From assembly GCA_963771435.1 (NCBI GenBank), contig CAVYTF010000014.1:25406-89405 (forward strand): DNA of 64,000 bases, given 5' to 3'. This document shows, piece by piece, positions 8,933 to 17,250 of the stretch. The position numbers were made by a program, and so were the translations under genes. Each line of letters opens with the position of its first letter. Positions within the stretch are counted from its first letter, which is position 1. This DNA is from CAVYTF01 sp963771435 (GTDB lineage Bacteria; Bacteroidota; Bacteroidia; Chitinophagales; Chitinophagaceae). The notes beneath the pieces were generated by a model, which saw nothing but the letters and a program-made list of their open reading frames with translations, searched no databases and was not told where the DNA came from.

Positions 8933-8940
8933 TAGCTTTG
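8933..8940 (+). promoter_or_regulatory. Candidate -7 box TAGCTTTG
   Basis: Matches TANNTTTG, ends 8 bases before the ATG at 8949, and is followed by GC. The layout matches that of the 3925 gene. The implied 5' leader would be only a few bases long. No convincing -33 box is seen. Confidence 0.4.
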
Positions 8941-8948
8941 CGTTGCTG

Positions 8949-9311
8949 ATGACGATAATAAAAAAAATATTCTTTCCTGGTTTTCTTCTTGCAGCAGTAT
9001 GTTTCTTATGCTGTTCGTTTTCTACTGCATCAGCTTGCAAGCCTATCTCACTGAATGAGCATTCGGTTTATCAAAGCTGCCAACGTGTACAATCTTTATC
9101 GTTCAATTACTCTTTTGAAAATAAGAATCGGGAGGTATATCCTGCGATGCGGCAGAGATTGGACAGGAATAAATTAATTGCTGATGTATCGCCGGTGCTA
9201 TTTAGCGTGCCTTCCTCGTTGTGTTCCAGGATAGTGTTCTTTACAAGCACTGCTTACCTTTCTTCTTTGGCTGACCGGAGTATTAGCTTACGAGGGCCTC
9301 CTTCTATTTAA
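8949..9311 (+). CDS. Small secreted protein ending LRGPP, upstream of efflux operon
   Basis: 120 residues from ATG 8949. A TTG two codons upstream is possible but adds nothing. Signal peptide MTIIKKIFFPGFLLAAVCFLC, then ASACKPISL and YQSCQRV, and a C-terminal SLRGPPSI that repeats the LRGPP end of the 3925 protein. It precedes the TolC gene by 106 bases on the same strand and may be cotranscribed. The shared ending and position next to transport genes suggest that both small proteins belong to one accessory family of envelope transport systems. The exact role is unknown. Confidence 0.65.
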   Translation: MTIIKKIFFPGFLLAAVCFLCCSFSTASACKPISLNEHSVYQSCQRVQSLSFNYSFENKNREVYPAMRQRLDRNKLIADVSPVLFSVPSSLCSRIVFFTSTAYLSSLADRSISLRGPPSI

Positions 9312-9417
9312 ATCATCTTTTTTATACGGGGTATTGGTTCATAGGTATTGAAAGCCTCTATGAATCTATGTTCTCCCTGCAAACTTTAATTCATTCTTAT
9401 AAGTTAATAGTACTATT

Positions 9418-10458
9418 ATGAAACCTGTTTTATGCCTGCCTGTTTTCTTGTTCGTTGCGATAGCCTGTTATAGCCAGTCAAAGGTTACCAGCTTTCAACA
9501 GGTGCTGCAAGATGTTGTTGCCAACTATCCTTCTATCAAGGCAAAAGCGGCGCTGGTGAAGGCTTCTGCGTATTCAACTGCGGCTGCAAGGAAGGATTAT
9601 TTGCCTGACCTTATTGTTGGTGATGAGTACCAATATTCGACTAGTAACGGGCTGGTTGGTTCTTATTATTCAAATGGGGAAACTGCTATTTCTACATCGG
9701 GTGGGGTTCATGCTACTAATAATTACCAGGGAGCTTTTGGAAGCTTTACCACGCTGATGGTGAACTGGCATGCGTTTGATTTTGGCAAGGTGCGGCAGAA
9801 TGTTGCGTTTGCAAAAGCGCAGGAGCAACTGTACAGTGACGATTATGTAAATGAAATATTTCAACAACAGGTGAAGGCTGCGGATATATACCTGCTGCTG
9901 AGCCTGACTGAGAAGCTGGTTTCTGTGCAGCAAGAGAATTTGCAAAGAGCAATGACCTTTCACCAGTTTGTTAATGCAAGAGCTTTGAACGGTTTGGTAG
10001 CGGGCGTGGATACTTCGTATGCGAATGCGCAGGTGGCGAATGCACAGTTGGCGTTGCTGCAAAGTAAGGAACAGGTAGAGCAGCAAAAGGTGGCGCTTGC
10101 CTCACTTGCGGGGATACCGGCAGAAGACATGGAAGCAGATACAACAGTGTTCCTGCAATCGGTGCCGGCTGGAGGGTTTGCTGATTCTGCTTCGATAACG
10201 AATAACCCTGCTGTGAATTTTGCAAAGCAGCAGGTGCAAGTGCAACAGGAAAATTCGCTGGTGATAAAAAAGTCCCTTTTGCCGACCGTGAATATTTTAG
10301 GAATGGGGTGGGCGAGGGGTTCAGGAATAAGTGACGTTACAGGCGATTACAGCAGTAAAATAACTGACGGCATTCCTTATCAAACCTATAACTATATGGC
10401 TGCGCTGGCACTGAGATGGAATATTACCTCTTTAGCAAAAACAAAGCGAGCAATATAA
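9418..10458 (+). CDS. TolC-family outer membrane efflux protein, N-terminal fragment (frameshifted)
   Basis: 346 residues with a signal peptide (MKPVLCLPVFLFVAIACYSQ) and the helical-hairpin repeat of TolC proteins: TSFQQVLQDVVANYPSI, then AAARKDYLPDL, then long Gln/Ala-rich helices (AQVANAQLALLQSKEQVEQQ). The frame breaks at about 10447. The intact frame should continue as EQYKAQQQVVLSSQSDL, which is present one base out of register. The full protein of about 460 residues is normal for TolC. It forms the outer-membrane duct for the RND pump encoded just downstream. Confidence 0.88.
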   Translation: MKPVLCLPVFLFVAIACYSQSKVTSFQQVLQDVVANYPSIKAKAALVKASAYSTAAARKDYLPDLIVGDEYQYSTSNGLVGSYYSNGETAISTSGGVHATNNYQGAFGSFTTLMVNWHAFDFGKVRQNVAFAKAQEQLYSDDYVNEIFQQQVKAADIYLLLSLTEKLVSVQQENLQRAMTFHQFVNARALNGLVAGVDTSYANAQVANAQLALLQSKEQVEQQKVALASLAGIPAEDMEADTTVFLQSVPAGGFADSASITNNPAVNFAKQQVQVQQENSLVIKKSLLPTVNILGMGWARGSGISDVTGDYSSKITDGIPYQTYNYMAALALRWNITSLAKTKRAI

Positions 10459-10471
10459 GGCGCAGCAGCAG

Positions 10472-10801
10472 GTGGTATTGTCCTCACAATCTGACCTGAA
10501 TGAAGAGGTTATTAAACTACAGAGCGAACTGCAAGAGGCAAAGCTGCAGTACCAGTATGCTTTGCAGCAGACCAAGCTTGCGCCTGCGCAATACCAGTCG
10601 GCATTGCAAGCATATACACAATCTAATGCGCGGTACCAGGCAGGGCTAGCTACTTTGCCGGAATTGATAGATGCGCTCTATGGCCTGAACCAAGCGGAGG
10701 TGAATGTTGCTGTTGCCAACAATAATGTTTGGCGGGCACTGCTGCAACAAGCCGCAGCCACAGGTAACCTGCCTGTTTTTTTACAACAACTACCCAGATA
10801 A
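10472..10801 (+). CDS. TolC-family outer membrane efflux protein, C-terminal fragment
   Basis: 109 residues from the first in-frame ATG-like start, with coding resuming at about 10447. It contains the second helical hairpin of TolC (VIKLQSELQEAKLQYQYALQQ, ARYQAGLATLPELIDALYGL). The stop at 10799-10801 is 20 bases before the RND permease start, so the efflux genes form one operon. It belongs to the preceding gene and was separated by a one-base frameshift. Confidence 0.82.
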   Translation: MVLSSQSDLNEEVIKLQSELQEAKLQYQYALQQTKLAPAQYQSALQAYTQSNARYQAGLATLPELIDALYGLNQAEVNVAVANNNVWRALLQQAAATGNLPVFLQQLPR

Positions 10802-10821
10802 CCCATACTAAAAAAATATTT

Positions 10822-11538
10822 ATGAGTCTTGTATCAGGAGCATTAAAACGGCCTATCACAGTAATAGTGCTGACGGGCAGCTTTCTTTTATTTGCAATAG
10901 TAGCTATAAGGACTATCCCAATTGATATTTTCCCAAAACTGAACTCGCCAACTATTTATGTGATTGAATCTTACGGAGGGATGTCTGCGCAGCAAATGGA
11001 AGGCTTTTTTGCTACACGTATGCAGGACCAGTTCCTGTACATAAACGGCATTCAAACAATAGAGAGCAAGAACATACAGGGGCTGACTATTTTGAAGCTC
11101 AGCTTTTATGAGAATACTGATATGGCTGAAGCCTCTGCAGAAGTGGCGTTGCAGGTGAACAGGGCATCGGGGTTTTTTCCGCCGGGGGCTTTGCCGCCGC
11201 AGGTGATACGGTTTGATGCTTCTTCGCTGCCGGTTGGGCAATTGGTATTCTCCAGCCCTGATAAATCGTTAAAAGATATTTTTGACCTGGCTGTAACCCG
11301 CGTGCGGCCGATGTTTGCGCTGGTGCCCGGTTTGTCTGCGCCGCCGCCTTTTGGTTCTAATGCCCGCTCTGTGGTAGTAAGTGTTGACCCTGATAAACTA
11401 CGCAGTTATAATATTTCGCCTGACGAAGTGGTGCAGCAAATTGTGAAGTCAAACATCATGTCGCCGTCAGGGAATTTACGGGCAGGCAGCACTTATGTAT
11501 ATAACGTCTATCAATACGTTGGAAAACACCATAGATGA
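10822..11538 (+). CDS. RND efflux permease, fragment 1 of 3
   Basis: 238 residues: the first transmembrane helix (about 12-30), the PIDIFPKLNSPTIYVIESYGG segment that opens the first periplasmic loop in AcrB/CusA-type pumps, and porter-domain sequence up to SGNLRAGSTY. The frame is lost near 11500, where continuation as ITSINTLENTIDDF occurs in the next frame. Together, fragments 10822-11538, 11495-12085 and 12039-14036 equal a normal permease of about 1,070 residues. The pump is an inner-membrane proton-driven exporter working with TolC and the adaptor. Confidence 0.85.
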   Translation: MSLVSGALKRPITVIVLTGSFLLFAIVAIRTIPIDIFPKLNSPTIYVIESYGGMSAQQMEGFFATRMQDQFLYINGIQTIESKNIQGLTILKLSFYENTDMAEASAEVALQVNRASGFFPPGALPPQVIRFDASSLPVGQLVFSSPDKSLKDIFDLAVTRVRPMFALVPGLSAPPPFGSNARSVVVSVDPDKLRSYNISPDEVVQQIVKSNIMSPSGNLRAGSTYVYNVYQYVGKHHR

Positions 11539-12085
11539 CTTTTCGCATATACCGCTTAAAACAAAAGATGGCGCCACTGTCTTTATGAGTGATTTGGCTA
11601 AAGTGGAAGATGCTGCTGACATTACGGTTGGCTATGCGTTGGTGAATGGCAAAAGGTCGGTTTATATTCCTGTGGTCAAGACAGCGGATGCATCCACATG
11701 GGATGTGGTGCAAAAGCTGCGCGCTACTATTCCACAAATGCAAAGCCTGTTGCCGGATGATGTGAAAATAAGTTATGAATTTGACCAGTCCGTGTTTGTT
11801 ATCAATGCCGTTAAAAGCCTTATCACCGAAGGGGCGCTTGGAGCTTTGCTTACAGGGCTGATGGTGCTTCTTTTCCTGCGGGACTGGCGAAGCAGTTTGG
11901 TCGTTGTTATTACTATCCCGGTGTCTATTTTATCTGCATTATTGTTGCTTAAACTTGCGGGGCAAACCATCAACATCATGACTTTGAGCGGTCTTGCTTT
12001 GGCCGTTGGTATATTGGTTGACCAGGCGACGGTAACCATTGAAAATATTCACCAGCATCTTAGAAATGGGCAAACCTTTGCGTGA
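11495..12085 (+). CDS. RND efflux permease, fragment 2 of 3
   Basis: 196 residues continuing the porter domain (PLKTKDGATVFMSDLAKV) into the transmembrane bundle. The key TM4 segment reads LAVGILVDQATVTIENIHQHL. The first acidic residue of the AcrB Asp-Asp pair is present, but the second position is Gln. That arrangement is nearer to heavy-metal (HME) and related Bacteroidota pumps than to classic AcrB. The frame is lost at about 12060, just after the IENIHQHL helix, and continues as EMGKPLRDAVFDG. Confidence 0.83.
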   Translation: MYITSINTLENTIDDFSHIPLKTKDGATVFMSDLAKVEDAADITVGYALVNGKRSVYIPVVKTADASTWDVVQKLRATIPQMQSLLPDDVKISYEFDQSVFVINAVKSLITEGALGALLTGLMVLLFLRDWRSSLVVVITIPVSILSALLLLKLAGQTINIMTLSGLALAVGILVDQATVTIENIHQHLRNGQTFA

Positions 12086-15000
12086 CGCGGTCTTTGATGG
12101 GTGCGAGGAAATATCCTTCCCTTTATTGCTCATCCTGCTTTGCATTCTTGCTGTGTTTGCGCCTTCGTTTATGATGACAGGCGTTCCTAAAGCAATGTTC
12201 CTGCCCCTATCGCTGTCCATTGGCTTTGCTATGATTATTTCTTATTTTCTTGCGCAATCCTTGGTGCCGGTTATCTGCAACTGGCTTCTGAAAGAAGATA
12301 TGTTTGCTTATAAGCATGGAAAGTTTCATGCTCATGCGGGTGAAGCGCTTGACAGGGCCGAAGAAATGCAGGTAGATAAGCACATGGAGGAAGAAAGGAA
12401 AGAGCCGGAGAAAAACGATTTCTTTGAAAGAGTGAAGGTGCGTTTTATAGGCAGCCTGCGTTTTCTGATGAAACGGAGTAAGCTTGTAGTTATTCTTTAT
12501 GGCGTAGTTGTGGTTGCGCTTATTGCTGTTTGTGTGAGCCTTATTGGGGAAGACATGATGCCGCGCACAAACGGCACACAGTTCCAGGTTCGCATCAAAG
12601 AACCCGACGGCACAAGGCTTTCAACAACCGAAGCCGCTGTTAAGAAAGTGCTTGGCATCATTGACAGCACCGTTGATAACCAGGTGAAAATAACTTCTGC
12701 CTATGTTGGTTTGGTGCCCAGCAGTTACGGCACAAGTAACTTATATGTTTTCAACAGCGGCACACAGGAAGCCGTGTTACAGGTGAACTTAGATGATAAT
12801 TATAAAGTAAATATGGATGAACTGAAAGATGCGTTGCGTAAGAATATTGCTTATAAAATGCCAGAGTTAAGAATAGTATTTGAGCCAATTGACCTGACGG
12901 ATAAAATTATGAGCGGCGGCGCTTCAACACCCATTGAAGTGCGGGTTGCAGGAAAAGACATGGCCCAAATTGAAGGCTATGCAGATACTTTGGTCAATAA
13001 ATTAAAACACATCACTTACCTCCGCGATGTGCAGATAGAAGAGCCGCTTGCATACCCGACCATCAATATCACCATTGACCGCTTTAAAGCAGGCCTCTTT
13101 GGTTTATCCGTTGCTGAAGTGGCGAAGTCTGTTACTGCAAGCACTTCTTCCAGCCGTTTTACAGAGAAGAATTTATGGCTTGACAAAAAAACATCTTATA
13201 CCTACCAAACGCAGGTAGAAGTGCCCGAATCCGCCATGACCGATATGGATGAGCTAAAAGAAATACCCATTATCCCCGGGCAGAACCGGCCTGTGTTATC
13301 TGATGTGGCGACTTTTAATATCGTAAATGAACCCGGCGAATATGACCGCAGCGGCCCCCGCCGTTTCCTCACAGTTGGAGCCAATTTGTACAAAAAAGAC
13401 CTCGGCACCGCCACCAATGCCGTTGAAAAAGTAGTAAAAAACCTCGGCGAACCCGCCAAAGGTGTTGCCATCAGCGTAAAAGGCATGAGCAGTTTGCTCA
13501 TTGACACCCTCGGCAGTCTGCAAACAGGCCTTCTCTTTGCCGTTGTCGTAATTCTCCTCCTGCTTTCCGCCACTTATGAATCATTTAAGCTCGGCTTTAC
13601 CGTCTTGGTCACCGTTCCCGCGGTTATCTTAGGCTCGCTTCTCATGCTTTTAGCCACCGGTTCCACGCTTAACCTTCAGTCATATATGGGCATTATCATG
13701 TCCATCGGCGTATCGGTTGCCAACGCCATCCTTATCGTCACCAATGCAGAAAAACTGCGCCGTGAATATCGTGATGTTCCCCGGGCAGCCATCATTGCCG
13801 CAGGCATCCGTTTGCGACCGATATTAATGACCAGCCTCGCTATGATTGCCGGCATGATACCCATGGCTTCCGGCCTCGGCGAAGCCGGCGAACAAACCGC
13901 TCCTTTGGGCCGTGCCGTCATTGGCGGCCTCATCGCTTCCACTTTAGCGGCGCTTTTCATCCTTCCGCTCACCTTCGCCTGGGTTCAAAACAAAACTTCT
14001 TTTCAACCTCCTTCTTTACTTCCTAAAAGATTTTTCATGAAAAATATATCCATTCCTCAAGCCCTCCTTGTCCTTTTTATCATCATCAGCCTCGGCGCTG
14101 TTTCCTGCGGCTCCAAAGAGAAGCCTGTGGATTTAACCAACGGCCCATCCACAACTGCTAAGGCTGACTCCTCTAAAACAGAACTCATCCCCGTTGTTCA
14201 GCGGCCGCTCTCTTCTTATATCCAGTTGCCCGGCGAGTTCCGCCCTTTTGAAATGGTGAATATTTATCCTAAAGTAAATGGCTTTATTAAAACGGTCAAT
14301 GTGGACCGTGGCAGCGTCGTTAGCCAGGGGCAGGTGTTGATGACCCTCGAAGCTCCCGAAATTGACCAGCAGGTAGCTGCAAGTAAAGCACAGGTGGCCA
14401 AGGCAAACGAAATGTATTTGGTCAGCAAGGATAAATACACACGCTTCCTCGAAACCAGCAAAACGCCCGGCACTGTTTCCCCCTTCGACCTTGCCAATGC
14501 AAAAGGCGCTATGCAGTCCGACGAAGCCAACCTCGATGCCGCAAGGTCAAATCTCCAGTCCGCCATGGACATGCAGGATTATCTCGTGGTAAAAGCCCCT
14601 TTTGACGGCGTCATTACCCAGCGCAATATCCATCCCGGCGCTTTGGTCGGCCCCGCCACCACCAATAACAACGCCCCCATGCTCGTTTTGGAGCAGGAAC
14701 ATCATCTGCGCCTCGTGGTTAATGTCCCCGAAACCGCCACCGACAACATCATCACCAAAGGAAACGTAACTTTTGAGATAAATGCCCTGCCGGGAAAAGA
14801 ATTTAACGCTGTAATTGACCGCAGTTCCGGCGCCATCAGCACAGAAGTGCGCTCAGAAGCCATTGAAATGGACGTGCAAACTGACGGAACCATCAAACCC
14901 GGCATGTATGCCGAAGTAAAAATTCCGCTACTCACCTCCGCCAAAACCTTTGTCATTCCAAACTCCGCCATCGTCCATGCTCCCTCCGGCAATTATGTCG

Positions 15001-15155
15001 TTTCGGTCGACGGGCAGAATAAAACCCATTTCATCACCATAAATGAAGGCATCGTTTCCGGCGACAGTACCGAGGTGTTTGGAAGCCTCCAGGATAATAT
15101 GCAGATATTAAAAGCCCCTTCGGGCGAAACGCAGGAGGGGATGACTGTAAAATAG
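12039..15155 (+). CDS. RND efflux permease (C-terminal two-thirds) fused in frame to periplasmic adaptor
   Basis: 1,038 codons without a stop. Coding of the permease resumes at about 12060 (EMGKPLRDAVFDGCEEISFP), passes TM helices 5-6, the second large periplasmic loop (MMPRTNGTQFQVRIKEPDG), TM7-12 (SIGVSVANAILIVTNAEKLRR) and ends near 14020 at LPLTFAWVQNKTSF. With no stop codon the frame runs into a complete adaptor whose own ATG is at 14037. A cytoplasmic permease C-terminus followed by a lipoprotein signal could still put the adaptor in the periplasm, with the signal acting as an extra membrane helix. A lost stop or an indel is the alternative. Third-position C and G are much commoner from about 12500 onward than in the first part of the same pump. 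Confidence 0.85.
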   Translation: MKIFTSILEMGKPLRDAVFDGCEEISFPLLLILLCILAVFAPSFMMTGVPKAMFLPLSLSIGFAMIISYFLAQSLVPVICNWLLKEDMFAYKHGKFHAHAGEALDRAEEMQVDKHMEEERKEPEKNDFFERVKVRFIGSLRFLMKRSKLVVILYGVVVVALIAVCVSLIGEDMMPRTNGTQFQVRIKEPDGTRLSTTEAAVKKVLGIIDSTVDNQVKITSAYVGLVPSSYGTSNLYVFNSGTQEAVLQVNLDDNYKVNMDELKDALRKNIAYKMPELRIVFEPIDLTDKIMSGGASTPIEVRVAGKDMAQIEGYADTLVNKLKHITYLRDVQIEEPLAYPTINITIDRFKAGLFGLSVAEVAKSVTASTSSSRFTEKNLWLDKKTSYTYQTQVEVPESAMTDMDELKEIPIIPGQNRPVLSDVATFNIVNEPGEYDRSGPRRFLTVGANLYKKDLGTATNAVEKVVKNLGEPAKGVAISVKGMSSLLIDTLGSLQTGLLFAVVVILLLLSATYESFKLGFTVLVTVPAVILGSLLMLLATGSTLNLQSYMGIIMSIGVSVANAILIVTNAEKLRREYRDVPRAAIIAAGIRLRPILMTSLAMIAGMIPMASGLGEAGEQTAPLGRAVIGGLIASTLAALFILPLTFAWVQNKTSFQPPSLLPKRFFMKNISIPQALLVLFIIISLGAVSCGSKEKPVDLTNGPSTTAKADSSKTELIPVVQRPLSSYIQLPGEFRPFEMVNIYPKVNGFIKTVNVDRGSVVSQGQVLMTLEAPEIDQQVAASKAQVAKANEMYLVSKDKYTRFLETSKTPGTVSPFDLANAKGAMQSDEANLDAARSNLQSAMDMQDYLVVKAPFDGVITQRNIHPGALVGPATTNNNAPMLVLEQEHHLRLVVNVPETATDNIITKGNVTFEINALPGKEFNAVIDRSSGAISTEVRSEAIEMDVQTDGTIKPGMYAEVKIPLLTSAKTFVIPNSAIVHAPSGNYVVSVDGQNKTHFITINEGIVSGDSTEVFGSLQDNMQILKAPSGETQEGMTVK
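14037..15155 (+). CDS. RND efflux periplasmic adaptor (HlyD/MFP family) lipoprotein moiety
   Basis: 372 residues if initiated at ATG 14037, within the longer fused frame. MKNISIPQALLVLFIIISLGA precedes VSCGSKEKP, a lipoprotein signal with Cys at about residue 24. Then come the barrel-sandwich segment FEMVNIYPKVNGFIKTVNVDRGSVVSQGQVLM, a coiled-coil hairpin (about 95-175), the returning half YLVVKAPFDGVITQRNIHPGALVG, the beta-barrel, and a membrane-proximal domain ending APSGETQEGMTVK. It bridges the RND pump and TolC. A separate start here would give the usual three-gene set, and the internal ATG has no strong ribosome site, as is common in Bacteroidota. Confidence 0.82.
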   Translation: MKNISIPQALLVLFIIISLGAVSCGSKEKPVDLTNGPSTTAKADSSKTELIPVVQRPLSSYIQLPGEFRPFEMVNIYPKVNGFIKTVNVDRGSVVSQGQVLMTLEAPEIDQQVAASKAQVAKANEMYLVSKDKYTRFLETSKTPGTVSPFDLANAKGAMQSDEANLDAARSNLQSAMDMQDYLVVKAPFDGVITQRNIHPGALVGPATTNNNAPMLVLEQEHHLRLVVNVPETATDNIITKGNVTFEINALPGKEFNAVIDRSSGAISTEVRSEAIEMDVQTDGTIKPGMYAEVKIPLLTSAKTFVIPNSAIVHAPSGNYVVSVDGQNKTHFITINEGIVSGDSTEVFGSLQDNMQILKAPSGETQEGMTVK

Positions 15156-15781
15156 AGTGTTTTTCTTTGCTTATTTTAAGGGAAACGAAATAGGATTTGT
15201 ATATTTGTTGACCCAATTCTACTGCTATTTTTTTCCTATTCTGAGGCTAATTTTTACCAGTATTTCCTATATAAAAGACGAAGGATGAACGAAGGCATGA
15301 CGAAAGTAAGTGGGGATTGCCCTGACTTTGGCATGAAGTATCCATGGGATAAGTATGGAATAAGGGCGACTGGTTGGTGAGCTGAAACGGGACCGTTGGT
15401 GAATAAGGGTTAGATTGTTGGCAGATAACCATGAAACTAATAATATAAGAAGCGATAATGCCGCATAAAAGTTTAATGAGAAATGCACCCCTAAAGCTAC
15501 GTTAGTTTGGCTTTTTACTGCTTAGGTTTAATGATAGAAGATAGATATCCTGTTTTGTTTCTGCGAAGTTTATTGGCCCTTTTATTTAGTTGCTTAAAGC
15601 ATTGTTTATGCAGGGAATTGCGGCATGCCGGAAGAGTACTTTTTATTTAGCAGAAATAGTTGTTATCAACTCAAAAAAGAGGGAGGAAAATTATTTTATA
15701 GTTAATTGTCTATAAAATTAGTAGGGTTTATTATTTTCGCACAGAAAATCAATAATTAACTATTAAAAAAGACGAGTTTCT
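15156..15781. other. 626-bp spacer, no gene seen
   Basis: AT-rich spacer between the efflux operon and the first phosphate-module porin. No reading frame looks coding. It contains short direct repeats (GACGAAGGATGAACGAAGG followed by GACGAAAG near 15277-15304) and two GTTGGTGA half-sites at 15373 and 15395 like those in the dispersed hairpin repeats. A purine-rich stretch GAGGGAGGAAAA is at 15679-15690. Confidence 0.6.
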
Positions 15782-17011
15782 ATGAGAAAATTGACAACTA
15801 AAGCAAGCTTATTGCTATTACTAACTCTTACAACTTTACCGTTTTACGTTCAAAAAACTTTTGCTCAGGACACAACTTTTAAACCCAGTGGCAAAATATG
15901 GGGGCTGGTTTTTGGGGATTATTTTTATAAATCACATGCTGATTCTTTGGGAAGGGGAAGCTACCAATACTCTAAGGTTGCCAAGAACACCAATGCGTTT
16001 CAATACAGGCGTATTTATTTGGGGTATAATTATAACATCAGTCCCAAGTTTTCTGTTGAACTTGTATTAGCCGCTGAAAATGATTACACGTCTTCTTCTA
16101 CCACAGGTGTAAGCACGGGCAGTGCAGGCGATGTGCTGCAGAACAATAAGTTTGCCCCTTATATAAAATTTGCAAACATCCGCTGGAAAAATATCTGGAA
16201 GGGAACTGACCTTGTTGTTGGGGAATTAAGCACCCCGTTGGCGTTTCAACTATCAGAACCTGCGTGGGGTTATAGAAATATAGAGAAGACTTTGGCTGAC
16301 CTGATAAAGGGAAATAACTACGATGTGGGTGCATCATTGCAGGGAAAGCTCATCCCCACAAAAGATATTTTGGGTTATGACCTGATGGCGGGGAACGGCA
16401 CACAATCGACGCCAGAGAACGACAGCTACAAGTGGCTATACGCAGATGTTTGGGCTAAGCTGGTGCACAAAAAGCTTTGGCTTGATGTTTATGTTGATCA
16501 TAATAAAATGGGCTATACGGGCAACATTAACTATCCCCATTCAAGAAATATGTTTAAAGGCACAGTGGCTTATGTTACGGAGCCATTTACTATAGGGGTG
16601 GAAGCATATATCAATTATAACAATAATGATGTGCAGGGCGTATCAGTAAACGGAACTACCAAAGACACGGCTACATTAAATGCTGTGGCAGAGGCAATAT
16701 CTGTTTATGCCCGTGGCAGTATTATAAAGGGCAAACTGGGTTATTTTGCGCGGTATGATAATTTTAACCCTGATACTAAATACAATAATGTTGCTTACAC
16801 CACTTACATACTTCCCGCTAACAATGTATATAACCCAAACACAAAAACGCAGTTCGTTTCTGCCGGATTGGATTTTACACCGGCAAAAAATGTTCACTTT
16901 GAGCCAAATATCTGGTATGTACGCTATGCAAGCCAACTGGCAAATCAAACAGGCGCTTCCGCACATGATTATGACCTCGTTTGGCGGATGACTTTCTTTT
17001 TTCTGTTTTAG
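15782..17011 (+). CDS. Porin-like outer membrane protein (OprP/OprO type)
   Basis: 409 residues with a signal peptide ending near TFAQD (residue 29). FKPSGKIWGLVFGDYFYKSHADS starts the barrel, RRIYLGYNYNISPKFSVELVLAAEND is a strand-turn-strand, and the protein ends in alternating aromatics (YDLVWRMTFFFLF) with a terminal Phe, as outer-membrane barrels do. It is paralogous to the split porin at 19230-20532 (both have GDYFYKSH/GDYSYKAH, RRIYLGY, IRWKNIW, GYDLMVGNG-like segments and DFTPAxNVHFxPNIWY). Position before pst genes suggests a phosphate-selective porin, by inference. Confidence 0.8.
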   Translation: MRKLTTKASLLLLLTLTTLPFYVQKTFAQDTTFKPSGKIWGLVFGDYFYKSHADSLGRGSYQYSKVAKNTNAFQYRRIYLGYNYNISPKFSVELVLAAENDYTSSSTTGVSTGSAGDVLQNNKFAPYIKFANIRWKNIWKGTDLVVGELSTPLAFQLSEPAWGYRNIEKTLADLIKGNNYDVGASLQGKLIPTKDILGYDLMAGNGTQSTPENDSYKWLYADVWAKLVHKKLWLDVYVDHNKMGYTGNINYPHSRNMFKGTVAYVTEPFTIGVEAYINYNNNDVQGVSVNGTTKDTATLNAVAEAISVYARGSIIKGKLGYFARYDNFNPDTKYNNVAYTTYILPANNVYNPNTKTQFVSAGLDFTPAKNVHFEPNIWYVRYASQLANQTGASAHDYDLVWRMTFFFLF

Positions 17012-17221
17012 AAATATATTTTTTACTTCGTGGTAATGATATAGTTGGTTGTGCCAAAAATATCATTTAACCGGTGTAACAGAGCCATGCTGCAAATTCA
17101 TTTAAAGCTAATGTGGGGTAAAGGAATATGTCAATGAGTTGGCACAATTTATACACTTTTATCATAGGTAGGAGTTACCCATATCTTGATAACGCAGGTA
17201 ATTAATTGCGGAATTTACCTA

Positions 17222-17229
17222 TATATTTG
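17222..17229 (+). promoter_or_regulatory. Candidate -7 box TATATTTG
   Basis: A match to TANNTTTG 21 bases upstream of the fic ATG at 17251. The -33 region is not convincing. Confidence 0.35.
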
Positions 17230-17250
17230 TGATATAAGAAATCATTACTC

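Noticed and set aside
15247..15488. Two overlapping minus-strand frames in the 15156-15781 spacer
   Set aside because: No motif, signal or sensible composition, and they overlap each other in different frames.
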